A DNA stretch of 64,000 nt from Acidobacteriaceae bacterium (GTDB lineage: Bacteria > Acidobacteriota > Terriglobia > Terriglobales > Acidobacteriaceae): contig JANXUR010000043.1 of assembly GCA_025356095.1 (NCBI GenBank), positions 1-64,000 of the forward strand, read 5' to 3'. The notes beneath the pieces are model-generated. The model had not been told where the DNA came from. It searched no databases and saw nothing but the letters and a program-made list of their open reading frames with translations. Shown one piece after another: positions 10,093 through 19,551 of this stretch (positions are counted from its first letter, which is position 1; each line of letters begins with the position of its first letter). The position numbers and the translations under genes are program-made.

Positions 10093-10183
10093 ACTCGGAT
10101 TCGGTGCACGATTCATACGGGGCCGATAGCGCCGCGCGGCCCGGCCACCGCCTAGAATTAAGACTAGAGGAATTGTAAGAGGA

Positions 10184-12472
10184 ATGAGTAGTATGTTCGC
10201 AAGAAACAGGCCGTTAGCGAGCACGGGCGCAAGCGGCAAGAAGTCGCGGCGCGGGTTGACTGCGATGTTGCTGACGATGGTGCTGGTGTGCGGGGCGATT
10301 CCATTGTGGGCGGCGTCAGGACTCGCCGGGGTGGTGACCGATCCACAGGGAGCGATAGTAGCGGGGGCAACGGTCAGCCTGCTACGCCGCGCGGATAGCT
10401 CTCGTCGGCAAACCACTTCAGACGCCGCAGGTGCTTACGGCTTCACTGCGCTTGTGCCGGGCGAGTATCGCTTAGTAGCAGAGGCGAGCGGCTTCGCCAT
10501 GCTGATCCGAACCGTAGTAGTGTCCGATGACGCTCAGCAATCCCAGCCCTTGCAGTTTGCGGGTGTGACGGCACAAGCGCAGTCCGTGGATGTGTCTGCC
10601 TCGGTGAATGACGTAGGCATTTTCGACCCTGATCCGGCGCAGCGGGTAATGATTCGCGATGAAACGCTCGACGCCAACCCCGGGCGTCCGGGAATGCCGA
10701 TTTCCATTCCGGGGATGCCGGTGGAATCGCCGGCTGGGGGCGTGAAGCCTCCCCAATATTTTGCGCCGGGCGTTGCGGGCGATCATGGCGAGCCCATCGC
10801 CATGTTTTTTCAGGTTGGCGGATATTTATTTCCTAACAATTTGCCCGCCAATGCGCACGGCAACGGCTATGCGGATCCGAACGTGATTATCCCGATTGCG
10901 ATTGAGAGTGTGCAGACCGATGGCGCGGCGTTCAATGTGCGGGAAGGTAACAACTCCGTGAATCAGTCCATCACCTTCGGGTTGCGCGACCGAATCGAGC
11001 CGCAATTGCGCCTGACGGCAGACTCTCGCGACGTCAACTTGGTGGGCGGGTGGAGTCCGACAAATGCGACCAACAAGTCGTGGATAGGTGCCGAGGTTTC
11101 CTTTGGCAACGGCTACCTGCAGCGACTGGAGCATCGCAAGCAGTACAAGGGGAACGTTTCCAAGGTATTTGACTTTGGCAGGCACGAACTCTCGGTCTAC
11201 GGTATCGGTTACTATGGCACCGCGTTCCAGCCAGGATTGATTCCGATTGACCGCCCGGTGCCGTACGACACCATTGATGCCCGTCAGCATGAAGCGACAT
11301 CAAACGGCGCGGTGATTGCCAACGACATTTGGCGGCTGAGCGATCGCCAGCAATTTCAATTCTCGGGCTTCTACCGTTATTACACACTGGATGTGCGTCC
11401 GAACTTTGGCGACGGATTGATTCGCCAGAGTGAGCATCGCAACGTGAATTCCGGCGATGTGCTTTATACCAACCGTTGGAGCAGTGCGCTAACTGTGTTG
11501 GCGGGCATGGACATGCGCCGCGAAGCGCCGCGCGCGCTCAATCTAGATAAGGCGGATGAGGCGGGTCTATTCCAGCCGGTCACGTCGAACAACCTGACCA
11601 TCAACTTCTATAGTCCCTTTGCGGCGCTGGATGGCACGCTGGCCCACGCGGTTCACTACAACCTCGGCTACCGCTTTGATGAGGTGCATGTGGACAACCA
11701 AGATTTGCTGCGGTCGAACGATTCGTTTCAGCGGAGTGCGGGGATTAGTTCACCGAAGGCGACCTTGACGTTTCTGCCGCCGCAACGCGTAGCCTTTCTG
11801 CCGAATGTTTCGTTGAGCTATGGGCAGGCCTTTCACGTAAACGATCCGCGCATTGGTACTACGGCGATTCAGGGCGGAACCATTGTGAGCAAGGCGAGGT
11901 CGTATCAACTGGTGGCGACCAAGACACTGCTGAAAACGGAACTGCGGTTGACCTTGGCGCACGTGACCACCGACCAGCAACTGGCACGCATTTCTAACGA
12001 CACTGGCCTGCAACTAGATGAAGGGCCGGGTCTGGTGAAGTCGCTGACGTTTACGGCTCGCCGCAACTTTCACTTCGGCTTTGTGCAAGGATTGATTTCC
12101 AAAGCCGATGCACGCGACCGCATCACCGGCGAGCCCACGCCCGAGGCACCGCGGTTGATTTGGAATGTGCTGGCCACAGTGGACCGGCTGCCATGGCATC
12201 TGGCAGTACGCGGACAATATGAAGAGGTAGGACGCAAGCCACTCGGCGACGGATTTGTTGCAGTTCCGGTGCGGGAGTTTCGCGGAGCTGTGGTGCGGCC
12301 ATTCAGTAGCTTTGATTTGGGGCTGAATGTGTTTGCGGTGAGCGGCTACGGCGGCCAAACTCTGGAGGCGCTGGCGCTGCCCGGCGAAGCAGCGCCGTTT
12401 GAACGCGTTACGGGTTTCCCCCTCAAGTCGTATGTGAGCGCATCGGTGACCTATCACTTCCGCAAACGCTAG
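10184..12472 (+). CDS. TonB-dependent receptor ending the DUF4331-TPR operon
   Basis: The ORF encodes 762 residues from ATG 10184; ATG 10193 is an equally good start, since AGAGG ending at 10182 fits it better. An unusual basic leader (residues 1-25) precedes a hydrophobic signal segment. Then come a carboxypeptidase-regulatory-like domain (about 45-135, GLAGVVTDPQGAIVAGATVS), a plug region rich in Gly/Pro (about 150-260) and an outer-membrane barrel ending VTYHFRKR. The last residues are basic rather than the usual aromatic terminus, though FRKR still contains the Phe. The substrate is unknown. Two genes upstream (DUF4331, TPR) probably belong to the same transcription unit. Confidence 0.9.
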   Translation: MSSMFARNRPLASTGASGKKSRRGLTAMLLTMVLVCGAIPLWAASGLAGVVTDPQGAIVAGATVSLLRRADSSRRQTTSDAAGAYGFTALVPGEYRLVAEASGFAMLIRTVVVSDDAQQSQPLQFAGVTAQAQSVDVSASVNDVGIFDPDPAQRVMIRDETLDANPGRPGMPISIPGMPVESPAGGVKPPQYFAPGVAGDHGEPIAMFFQVGGYLFPNNLPANAHGNGYADPNVIIPIAIESVQTDGAAFNVREGNNSVNQSITFGLRDRIEPQLRLTADSRDVNLVGGWSPTNATNKSWIGAEVSFGNGYLQRLEHRKQYKGNVSKVFDFGRHELSVYGIGYYGTAFQPGLIPIDRPVPYDTIDARQHEATSNGAVIANDIWRLSDRQQFQFSGFYRYYTLDVRPNFGDGLIRQSEHRNVNSGDVLYTNRWSSALTVLAGMDMRREAPRALNLDKADEAGLFQPVTSNNLTINFYSPFAALDGTLAHAVHYNLGYRFDEVHVDNQDLLRSNDSFQRSAGISSPKATLTFLPPQRVAFLPNVSLSYGQAFHVNDPRIGTTAIQGGTIVSKARSYQLVATKTLLKTELRLTLAHVTTDQQLARISNDTGLQLDEGPGLVKSLTFTARRNFHFGFVQGLISKADARDRITGEPTPEAPRLIWNVLATVDRLPWHLAVRGQYEEVGRKPLGDGFVAVPVREFRGAVVRPFSSFDLGLNVFAVSGYGGQTLEALALPGEAAPFERVTGFPLKSYVSASVTYHFRKR

Positions 12473-12502
12473 CAGGCTTGACTGTTTTCACTGGATTCAG
12501 CA

Positions 12503-13621
12503 CTAGCGCAAGGCTTGCAGCAAGTCTTCGATCAAATCGTCAGGATGTTCTAGCCCGACCGAGAGCCGCAGTAGATTTTTCGGGGTGATGGAGTCTTTGC
12601 CTTCGCTGGATGCGCGATGCTCAATCAGGCTCTCGGGTCCGCCCAGACTGGTGGCGTTAAGGAAGAGCTTGACGCGTGCGGCGACGTTCACCGCCTCGTC
12701 CCAGCCACCCTTCACGCGAAATGACATCATGCCCCCGAAAGCCTTCATTTGCTTGGCAGCGATGGTGTGACCAGGATGGTTCGCGAGGCCGGGATAATGA
12801 ACGGCTTCTACGCGCGCGCATGGCAGGATGGCGTTCGCTACTGCGAACGCGTTGGCGGAGTGCCTTTCCACGCGGCAGGCGAGCGAGCGCAATCCGCGCA
12901 GCACCAGCCATGAGTTAAACGGAGAAGCCGCCGCGCCCATGACCTTGCGGGTGTGCTGGACAGATTCCGCAAACCCGTTATTGCAGCGGAAGACGAGCGC
13001 GCCCCCTTGCACATCGCTGTGGCCGCCACAATATTTTGTCGTCGAGTGCAACACAATATCGCCGCCGAGTTCGAGCGGACGTTGCAGAATGGGCGTGGCA
13101 AAGGTGTTGTCTGTGAGCACGAGCGCGCCAACGTCGTGTGCAAGCGCCGCGACCGCGCACAGGTCGGTAATCTTAATCAACGGATTCGAAGGCGTTTCCG
13201 TCCAAATCAATTTGGTATTGGGCTGCAAGGCTGACTTCAGCGCCGCAAGGTTGCTCATATCCACTACAGTGGAGTCAATCCCCCACCTGGGCAGGAATTC
13301 CGCGCGAATGGTACGGAAGTCCACATAAACGTCGTCAGGCAAAATAACGTGTGAGCCCGGCGTAAGCGCCTGTAGCACCGCGGTGCCTGCGCCCATGCCG
13401 GATGCAAAGGCCAACGCCAATTCGCCGCCTTCAAGCTGGGCGAGTGCATCTTCCAGCCGCGACTGTGTGGGGTTGCTTTCCCGAATGTAGAGATGCCCGT
13501 GGCTGGGCTGGCTAGCAGGACCGTGTTCGAAGGTTGTGGAAAGATGGATCGGCGGCGCGACCGCTCCGGTGGCCGGGTCCACCTCCGCGCCTGCGTGTAC
13601 CGCGATGGTTTCAATGTGCAT
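12503..13621 (-). CDS. Cys/Met metabolism PLP-dependent trans-sulfuration enzyme
   Basis: This 372-residue protein belongs to the cystathionine gamma-synthase/gamma-lyase fold-type-I family. It has YIR (Y45, R47; phosphate contact from the neighbouring subunit), the SGMG cofactor loop (74-77), D171 in the TDNTF motif (pairs with the pyridine nitrogen) and K196 in STTKYCGGHSD, the Schiff-base lysine. Whether it is a gamma-synthase (methionine route), gamma-lyase or O-acylhomoserine sulfhydrylase cannot be settled by eye. It is the last gene of a minus-strand run, 33 bp after the dehydrogenase. Confidence 0.9.
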   Translation of the reverse strand: MHIETIAVHAGAEVDPATGAVAPPIHLSTTFEHGPASQPSHGHLYIRESNPTQSRLEDALAQLEGGELALAFASGMGAGTAVLQALTPGSHVILPDDVYVDFRTIRAEFLPRWGIDSTVVDMSNLAALKSALQPNTKLIWTETPSNPLIKITDLCAVAALAHDVGALVLTDNTFATPILQRPLELGGDIVLHSTTKYCGGHSDVQGGALVFRCNNGFAESVQHTRKVMGAAASPFNSWLVLRGLRSLACRVERHSANAFAVANAILPCARVEAVHYPGLANHPGHTIAAKQMKAFGGMMSFRVKGGWDEAVNVAARVKLFLNATSLGGPESLIEHRASSEGKDSITPKNLLRLSVGLEHPDDLIEDLLQALR

Positions 13622-13654
13622 TCTTTCCGTCTCTTTCGTCGCGCATCCCGCGCC

Positions 13655-14764
13655 CTACGCTCCCCACTCCACCACCACCTTAATCTCATCCGCCGCGTGT
13701 TCGGTGAGCGCGGCTTGAAAATCGGTGTAAGGATGATGCTGGGTGATCAGCTTGGCGATATGGTTGGCGCCCCACTTGTTCTGCGCGCGGCCAAGGTCGT
13801 CCACACCAATGCGGAAGTGTCCGGGTGCTGCATTTACGCTGCCAACAATCGCCTGGTTCTTCAACACCAACTGCCGCATCAGGTCAGCCCCCGCAATCTC
13901 GATTGGGCGGTCTCCACCGGGGATACCGGTGAGCACGTACACGCCGTTCACGGCGAGCGCGTCAATCAGGTTGAATTCAACGGATGCCACGCCAGTCGCC
14001 TCAAAAATCAAATCAAACTCACCCACGGTGTCGTCAATGTCGGTGGTCTTCACTTGCATGCCGTTGATGTATTCGCCGCCAATGGTCTTGAGCCACTGCG
14101 GACGAGTGGAGGCCTCTTCCACTACGTCAAGTCCCCACACATCCGCGCCGCGCAGCCGCAGCGCAATCGCGGCGAGCAAGCCGATAGGGCCAAGTCCGGC
14201 GACGAGACAACGGCGACCACTGAGCCAATCAGGATCAGCCGCAGCGTCGGGCAGGCGGCCGCGCTGCGTGCCGAGAGCCGCGTCAATCGCCTTCTGCGAA
14301 ACCGACATCGGTTCAGCCAACACACCGACGTCCGCGAGTTCTGCGGGCACTGGAATTAAATACCGCTCCTGATCCACTGCGAACTCGGATTGATAGCCGT
14401 CGAGGCCCCAAATGCCGCGTTCGTGGTAGTTGCCAGTCGTGCACATGTCATTGCGGTGCATGCCGCATGGAATGCACGTTGGGCAGCCGCGACGCACGGT
14501 GAAAACCGCGTAGTCACCGGGTTTGACGCGCGTCACGGCCTTGCCTACTTCCACCACTTGCCCAAACATCTCGTGGCCAAGCACCAGCGTCTCAATGCCG
14601 TCAGGAGCCTTAGCGCGTCCACCTGCTGCTTCTTCGCGATCTGTGCCGCAGATGCCTACGCGCAGCACCTTCATCTTTACCTGATCGTCAGCGGTGAGCG
14701 AAGGTTCAGGCCGGTCAATCAGTGCAAGAGTGTTGCTGCCGGGGATGATTGCGATTGCCTTCAT
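13655..14764 (-). CDS. Zinc-dependent glucose 1-dehydrogenase-type MDR enzyme
   Basis: This 369-residue medium-chain dehydrogenase has catalytic zinc ligands C39 (GICGTDRE) and H64-E65 (GHE). The structural zinc cysteines are C94, C97, C100 and C108. The Rossmann motif GLGPIG is at 190-195. The combination of GICGTDRE and the C-terminal FDLIFEATG stretch matches the archaeal-type glucose 1-dehydrogenase subfamily, which oxidises aldoses with NAD(P) to aldonolactones. Substrate range is not provable here. GGAGGAG precedes the ATG, which lies 8 bases after the stop of the upstream BNR gene, so the two are probably cotranscribed. Confidence 0.88.
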   Translation of the reverse strand: MKAIAIIPGSNTLALIDRPEPSLTADDQVKMKVLRVGICGTDREEAAGGRAKAPDGIETLVLGHEMFGQVVEVGKAVTRVKPGDYAVFTVRRGCPTCIPCGMHRNDMCTTGNYHERGIWGLDGYQSEFAVDQERYLIPVPAELADVGVLAEPMSVSQKAIDAALGTQRGRLPDAAADPDWLSGRRCLVAGLGPIGLLAAIALRLRGADVWGLDVVEEASTRPQWLKTIGGEYINGMQVKTTDIDDTVGEFDLIFEATGVASVEFNLIDALAVNGVYVLTGIPGGDRPIEIAGADLMRQLVLKNQAIVGSVNAAPGHFRIGVDDLGRAQNKWGANHIAKLITQHHPYTDFQAALTEHAADEIKVVVEWGA

Positions 14765-14772
14765 GCTGATTT

Positions 14773-17700
14773 CTACTCCTCCGCCTTCTCGGCGGCTTGC
14801 GTGGATTCCACCACCGGGAAAGCACTGCGATCAAGGCTACCCGTATCGGAGGAGGCAATCTGTTTGCCTCCCGCCTTCACCACTTGCTCGTTTACTTCTT
14901 TTAGAGTGGCCCGCAGAGGTTCGATCTGCGCGATTTGCTCGGCGGAGACTTTCTCCAATTGTTTCAGCATCGCCGTCGCCTGTGTGGTTGGAGCCGCGTC
15001 GGCGCTGCCGAGCGTGCCGTAAACCTGGTTCAGCCAACCGTGCATAGCTGCCATGCCTTTGGCGGCGAGAATGCCGGGATCATGCGTACCATTTCCTTTT
15101 TCAATCCTCTCCAGCTTATCGGCTAAGTCGCGACTCTTTTCACGGACAGGCTCGGGCATACCAGCGAGGTCGCGCAACTGCTTTTTCAGACTGCGAACTT
15201 CGCTGAGTGCTGCCTCGTGCTTGGTGATAGCTGCGACTGCTTCTTGCTGCGCGTCGAGCATCGCCTTCAGGTCGGTGGGGGTCGCGACTACGCGGGGATC
15301 CATCCGCATTTTCAGCGGTCGCAGCAGAACGGTGTGGTCGGCAATAAGGCGGACGGTGTAGCCTCCGGGCAGGGCGCTGGGGCCCAGCGGCTCGGCGGGC
15401 GTGTCATGCGGAATGGCGCTGATGGGATACTCAGTGTCCACGCCCTTAGGCCGCGCGTAACTCAGATCCCACAACCAACGATGCATTCCCGGGGTTGCTG
15501 GCAGGGGCTTTTCGTAGCGCACCCAGTATGTGGGCACGTTGAGTTCCTTTTCGTTCACTGGCGCGGGCACGTCGTTGCTGGAATAATGCCGCACGATGTT
15601 CCCAGCAGAATCAAGAATCTCCAGCGTCACCTCTTTTGCTGCATCTTTTAGAACATAGTCAATCACCGCGCCGTCAGGCGGGTTCTGCCCCATAGGTGTT
15701 TCGGGTGGCAACGGCGTATCAGGATAGGTGCTGCGGCGGATGCGCGTAGCTAACTGCGGCGCGAAGAGCCTCATCGTGCTTACGTCACTCTCTTTGATTT
15801 GGCGTAGCGGCGTGATGTCGTCAAGAATCCAGAACGAGCGACCGTGTGTACCCACAACAATGTCGTCGCCATGAATCACGAAGTCGCGCATGGCGGTGTA
15901 AGGCAAGTTGAGTTGCAACGAGTGCCAGTGGTCGCCGTCGTCGAAGCTGACCCACATGGCGCGCTCGGTGCCGGCAAACAGAAGGCCGGGCCTTTCGGGG
16001 TCTTCACGCACCGCATCCACGGCGGCATCATCACTCATGCCATTTGTAATTTTCTGCCAGGTTTTGCCGCCATCATGGGTGCGGTAAATGTAGGCATGCA
16101 GATCGTCGAGACGGAAGCGGCTCACCGAGATGTAGCAGGTGTTGGCGTCGAAATGGCCTGCATCCATCTGCGTGACCTTGCTCCACGCCGTCATCTCGGG
16201 CGGCGTTACGTTGTCCCACTTCTTGCCGCCATCACGGGTCACGTGGACCAGGCCATCGTCAGTACCTGCCCAAATCAAGTTCACCTCTTTTGGCGAAGGC
16301 GCAACGGAATAGATGACGCCGTGATGCACGCCTTTCAGGGGATCGTTGTCCACAAATTCTGCACGTACGTTGGGTGGCGTCATCGGCTTGGGCTGCGAGA
16401 GGTCGGGTGAAATCTCTTTCCAACTGTGGCCGCCGTCACGCGTCTCAAACAGCACCTGCGAGGCGAAGTACAGAATGTGTGGATCTACTTTGTTGAAGAT
16501 GACGGGCTGGGAGCGGTTGAGCCGGTACTTGCCCGTACGAATCACCCACGGACTGACGTCCTGCACTTGCCCGGTACGACGGTCGAACTTGGTGAACTTG
16601 CCTCCGTAAAGAATGTCGGGATGCAGTGGGTCAGGTGCAACATAGCCGTACTCTTCAATTCCAATGGGGTGCCAGTCGCGGAAGCTGATGCCGCCATAGT
16701 CGCTGCGGCTCGTGGTGCCGACCGAGCCGCTATCCTGCTGCGAGCCGAAGACCCAGTAGGGGAATTCATTATCGGTGGCGACGTGGTAGATCTGTGCAGT
16801 CGGTTGGTTGTACCAACTGCTCCAGGTCTTGCCGCCGTTTACGGTGACGACTGCGCCCTGATCCACCGTCAGCAACATGATTTCGGCATGCAGTGGGTTG
16901 ATCCATGTGGCGTGATAGTCGTCGCCGCCGGGCGCGCCTTTGATGGCGGTTACGGTCTTGCCACCATCTGTTGATTTGTAGGTGGACGTGTTGCTGATAA
17001 AGATCGTGTCTTTGTCGAGAGGGTGCACGCGAATCCATGCGAAGTCCGAGTTGCGCCCGACCACCCGCTCTTCGCTGTTCACCAGACTCCAGCTCTCGCC
17101 CGCATCATCAGAGCGGAAGATGCCGCCGCCCTCATCGTTTACGTCCACCGTGGCATACATACGGTCAGGTGCAGAAGCCGCAATGGTGACGCTGATGCGA
17201 TTGTGCTTTTCCGGAAAGCCTTTCTTCAGCTCGCGCCAATTGTCGCCGCCGTCGTCCGACTTCCACAGGCTGCTGCCGGGGCCTTCCAGATTATTACCCC
17301 ACCACCATGGCGTCCGCATGGAGGCCCACAGCGAGGCGTAGAGTTTGTTGCTGTCACGTGGGTCGAACGTCAGGTCAATGCCGCCGAGTATGTCGCCCTT
17401 ATACAAAACTTTGGTGAAGGTCTTGCCGCCATCGAGCGAGCGGAAGATGCCGCGCTCGGGGTTTGGCCCGTAAGGATGCCCGAGTACTGCGACGAAAAGC
17501 CGGTCGGGATTCTTGGGATCCACAAGGATCGAGCCGATTTGCTGGCCATCGCGGAGTCCGAGGTGTGTCCAACTCTTGCCCGCATCGGTGGACTTGTAGA
17601 TGCCATCGCCGATGGAAAGATCCGGTCGGCGCAGACCCTCGCCACTCCCTGCGTAGATAACGTCAGGGTTCGACGGCGCAATCGCCAGCGCACCCATGGA

Positions 17701-18012
17701 TTGTGTGTTGCCCTCGAACACTGAATTCCAAGTATTGCCGCAGTCGTCGGTCTTCCACACGCCACCATTGTTGGGGCCGATGTAGAACACGCAGGGCTGG
17801 GTGGGGATGCCAACACCTGCCACAGTGCGCCCGCCACGAAATGGCCCAATCATGCGCCATCGCATATCGCTGTAAAGCGATGTGACATCTTGGGCGGCGA
17901 CCGGCGTGGGTAGCAAGCAAACGCACGTCAGCGCGAGGAAGGGCATGACGAAGAGAACGGCGAAGATCATGGCGATGGCGCGATAGGATCCGCGCGAGTT
18001 GGGCAGGGTCAT
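14773..18012 (-). CDS. Large secreted BNR/VPS10-like beta-propeller protein
   Basis: The protein has 1,079 residues from ATG 18012, chosen because GGAGG lies 11 bases upstream and a signal peptide follows (hydrophobic residues about 11-38, AAQD junction). The longer ORF adds 38 residues without merit. Many sialidase-type BNR repeats (S-x-DGG-K-x-W pattern, e.g. KSTDAGKSW, KSDDGGDNW, THDGGKTW) cover about residues 60-770 and predict two propellers as in sortilin-like proteins. A beta-domain and a helical, charged tail follow. Relatives are called glycosyl hydrolases, but I see no catalytic sialidase residues, so a binding role is equally likely. Confidence 0.88.
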   Translation of the reverse strand: MTLPNSRGSYRAIAMIFAVLFVMPFLALTCVCLLPTPVAAQDVTSLYSDMRWRMIGPFRGGRTVAGVGIPTQPCVFYIGPNNGGVWKTDDCGNTWNSVFEGNTQSMGALAIAPSNPDVIYAGSGEGLRRPDLSIGDGIYKSTDAGKSWTHLGLRDGQQIGSILVDPKNPDRLFVAVLGHPYGPNPERGIFRSLDGGKTFTKVLYKGDILGGIDLTFDPRDSNKLYASLWASMRTPWWWGNNLEGPGSSLWKSDDGGDNWRELKKGFPEKHNRISVTIAASAPDRMYATVDVNDEGGGIFRSDDAGESWSLVNSEERVVGRNSDFAWIRVHPLDKDTIFISNTSTYKSTDGGKTVTAIKGAPGGDDYHATWINPLHAEIMLLTVDQGAVVTVNGGKTWSSWYNQPTAQIYHVATDNEFPYWVFGSQQDSGSVGTTSRSDYGGISFRDWHPIGIEEYGYVAPDPLHPDILYGGKFTKFDRRTGQVQDVSPWVIRTGKYRLNRSQPVIFNKVDPHILYFASQVLFETRDGGHSWKEISPDLSQPKPMTPPNVRAEFVDNDPLKGVHHGVIYSVAPSPKEVNLIWAGTDDGLVHVTRDGGKKWDNVTPPEMTAWSKVTQMDAGHFDANTCYISVSRFRLDDLHAYIYRTHDGGKTWQKITNGMSDDAAVDAVREDPERPGLLFAGTERAMWVSFDDGDHWHSLQLNLPYTAMRDFVIHGDDIVVGTHGRSFWILDDITPLRQIKESDVSTMRLFAPQLATRIRRSTYPDTPLPPETPMGQNPPDGAVIDYVLKDAAKEVTLEILDSAGNIVRHYSSNDVPAPVNEKELNVPTYWVRYEKPLPATPGMHRWLWDLSYARPKGVDTEYPISAIPHDTPAEPLGPSALPGGYTVRLIADHTVLLRPLKMRMDPRVVATPTDLKAMLDAQQEAVAAITKHEAALSEVRSLKKQLRDLAGMPEPVREKSRDLADKLERIEKGNGTHDPGILAAKGMAAMHGWLNQVYGTLGSADAAPTTQATAMLKQLEKVSAEQIAQIEPLRATLKEVNEQVVKAGGKQIASSDTGSLDRSAFPVVESTQAAEKAEE

Positions 18013-18188
18013 AAAAAAGACATCCTCCAGTGAACACTTGAGGATATCGCATGAGCAATGGACTCTGCGATAGCCCGCCCTCTTTGGCCGGGAAAGGCTA
18101 GGCCCACCACCTAGCCGCATAGGCACCGGTTGGAGTCAGCCAGATTCCCACTGAGGAGCAAAAGCATTTCTCCGTGAGCCTCTCTGAC

Positions 18189-19442
18189 TCAGCGTCTCGG
18201 CGGCAGGTTTTGTGTTCTTGTGCGCCGCAGTAGCATTTTCAGCGGTTTCAACGCGAGTCGCAACCAGCGCAGCGGATAGTACAGAACGTACAGTGAGTCG
18301 GGCAGGGCGAGAGCATTCCACTCGCCGGTTTCCGGGGTGGCCAGCAGGCGCCACGCAAAGCTTAGCCGGTCGCTCCAACGTTCGCGGAGGCGCGGCATCA
18401 TCCAGAAAAAGCGCCATGAGTCAGCCGTGTAGCGAGCAGGAGCAGATTGCAGACTGCGCCAGAAGAGTGCCGCGAGGCGATTCGCGGCCGTGTTTTCATG
18501 AACGAATCCAGAAGCCCGATGCGGTCTGGCCTCCCTCTCGATTTCTGCCATGGCGGTGGCGACGCCTTCCGGATTTAATGTTGCTGCCAGCTTGAGCGCG
18601 ACCAGCAGAATCCGCACAATACCCAAACGCTGGGCCTCAACCGCAACCACATCCCAATTCAGGCTGCGAACGCGCAGCAGATCGGCAATGTCCGCAACCC
18701 AGCATAGCCTCGACCAGCCATGCTTACTGCCGTGCACGGCCAGCGCGAGTAGCATGTCTTCTGGCGAGAGCGTGCGCACAGCCATTCCGGCCAGTGGGAA
18801 CTCCACTGCACGCGTGATTAGCGCATTCATGCGAAAGTCAACGCTGAAGTAGTGGGGCACAATGCCCCACTCCAATTCCAGCCAGTTCCGTGAGCCCCAG
18901 CCATCGAATGCCATCTCGTTGTTCGAGCGGACGTAGGCTGCTTCTTGCGCGGGAGTGAACTGCTGGTTCGGTGCGAGGCCCAGTGCAATCATGCACTGCT
19001 TGGCGCGCGGCCAATCGTGTGGCTGAATCAGAACGTCCACGTCATGGAATTCGCGGAGTGGGTGCGAGCCGTAAAGCATCTCCGCCAGTACGGGTCCTTT
19101 GTAGGCCAAAGCCGGAACGCCCACCTCCTTCAGTGCGGCAAGCACACGCAACAACCGTTGGGTGAATTCCAGATTGCGGCGGGCGTTGGCTCTGGATTCG
19201 CGGGCAAGCGCCGCCAGCAATTCGGCGGGCGCGGCTGTCGGCTGCCTCTGCAGCATGGCGCCGAGCCGCGCCGATAGCCCGTGCGCATCTGCCAAATCTG
19301 CTACCCATTGCCAGTCAAACCCGTCGTCCGCACCCAGTTCTGGTATGGAGGCAGCGGCCAGTGTACCGCCCGCTGCCTGCACCAGCAGAGCGAACTCCGG
19401 CGACTGCGTGACGAGCGATTCCATTTTGGAATCAGGATTCAT
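18189..19442 (-). CDS. PF14907-type nucleotidyltransferase next to peptide-modification genes
   Basis: This 417-residue protein starts at ATG 19442 (AAGGAAG close upstream). The longer ORF to 19589 would run through the divergent promoter. The nucleotidyltransferase core is visible as YGSHPLREFHDVDVLI (about 124-139), with metal-binding D134 and D136 and a conserved K115. Members of this uncharacterised family are common in lasso-peptide and PqqD/HPrK-associated loci, where they are thought to modify the peptide or a carrier. Here the gene is divergent from the ABC exporter of the RiPP-like locus, sharing a 109-bp control region. Its role in that pathway is inferred from position and family. 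Confidence 0.8.
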   Translation of the reverse strand: MNPDSKMESLVTQSPEFALLVQAAGGTLAAASIPELGADDGFDWQWVADLADAHGLSARLGAMLQRQPTAAPAELLAALARESRANARRNLEFTQRLLRVLAALKEVGVPALAYKGPVLAEMLYGSHPLREFHDVDVLIQPHDWPRAKQCMIALGLAPNQQFTPAQEAAYVRSNNEMAFDGWGSRNWLELEWGIVPHYFSVDFRMNALITRAVEFPLAGMAVRTLSPEDMLLALAVHGSKHGWSRLCWVADIADLLRVRSLNWDVVAVEAQRLGIVRILLVALKLAATLNPEGVATAMAEIEREARPHRASGFVHENTAANRLAALFWRSLQSAPARYTADSWRFFWMMPRLRERWSDRLSFAWRLLATPETGEWNALALPDSLYVLYYPLRWLRLALKPLKMLLRRTRTQNLPPRR

Positions 19443-19470
19443 GCTTCCTTCTGGAGAATGTAACTTCTGG

Positions 19471-19482
19471 CCGTTGCAACGG
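19471..19482. promoter_or_regulatory. Perfect 12-bp palindrome, candidate operator of the RiPP-like locus
   Basis: CCGTTGCAACGG is a perfect palindrome in the 109-bp space between the divergent nucleotidyltransferase and ABC transporter genes. It lies where a -35 element would be for the TATAAT box at 19494-19499. Position and symmetry suit a dimeric regulator; no regulator gene is encoded beside it. Confidence 0.45.
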
Positions 19483-19493
19483 TGAATGAAACC

Positions 19494-19499
19494 TATAAT
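19494..19499 (+). promoter_or_regulatory. Consensus -10 box ahead of the ABC exporter genes
   Basis: TATAAT matches the vegetative -10 consensus and lies 52 bases before the ABC ATPase start. No good -35 at 16-18 bp spacing is seen; the palindrome occupies that place, which suggests activator dependence or repression. Confidence 0.5.
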
Positions 19500-19551
19500 A
19501 GGGTGTTTGCGGGCGGCAATGCTCGCAGCGTAGCAACAGCACACAGTACTT

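Noticed and set aside
13493-14359. Long plus-strand ORF (288 codons) over the dehydrogenase and PLP enzyme genes
   Set aside because: Antisense shadow of two well-supported minus-strand genes; no family features or export signal.
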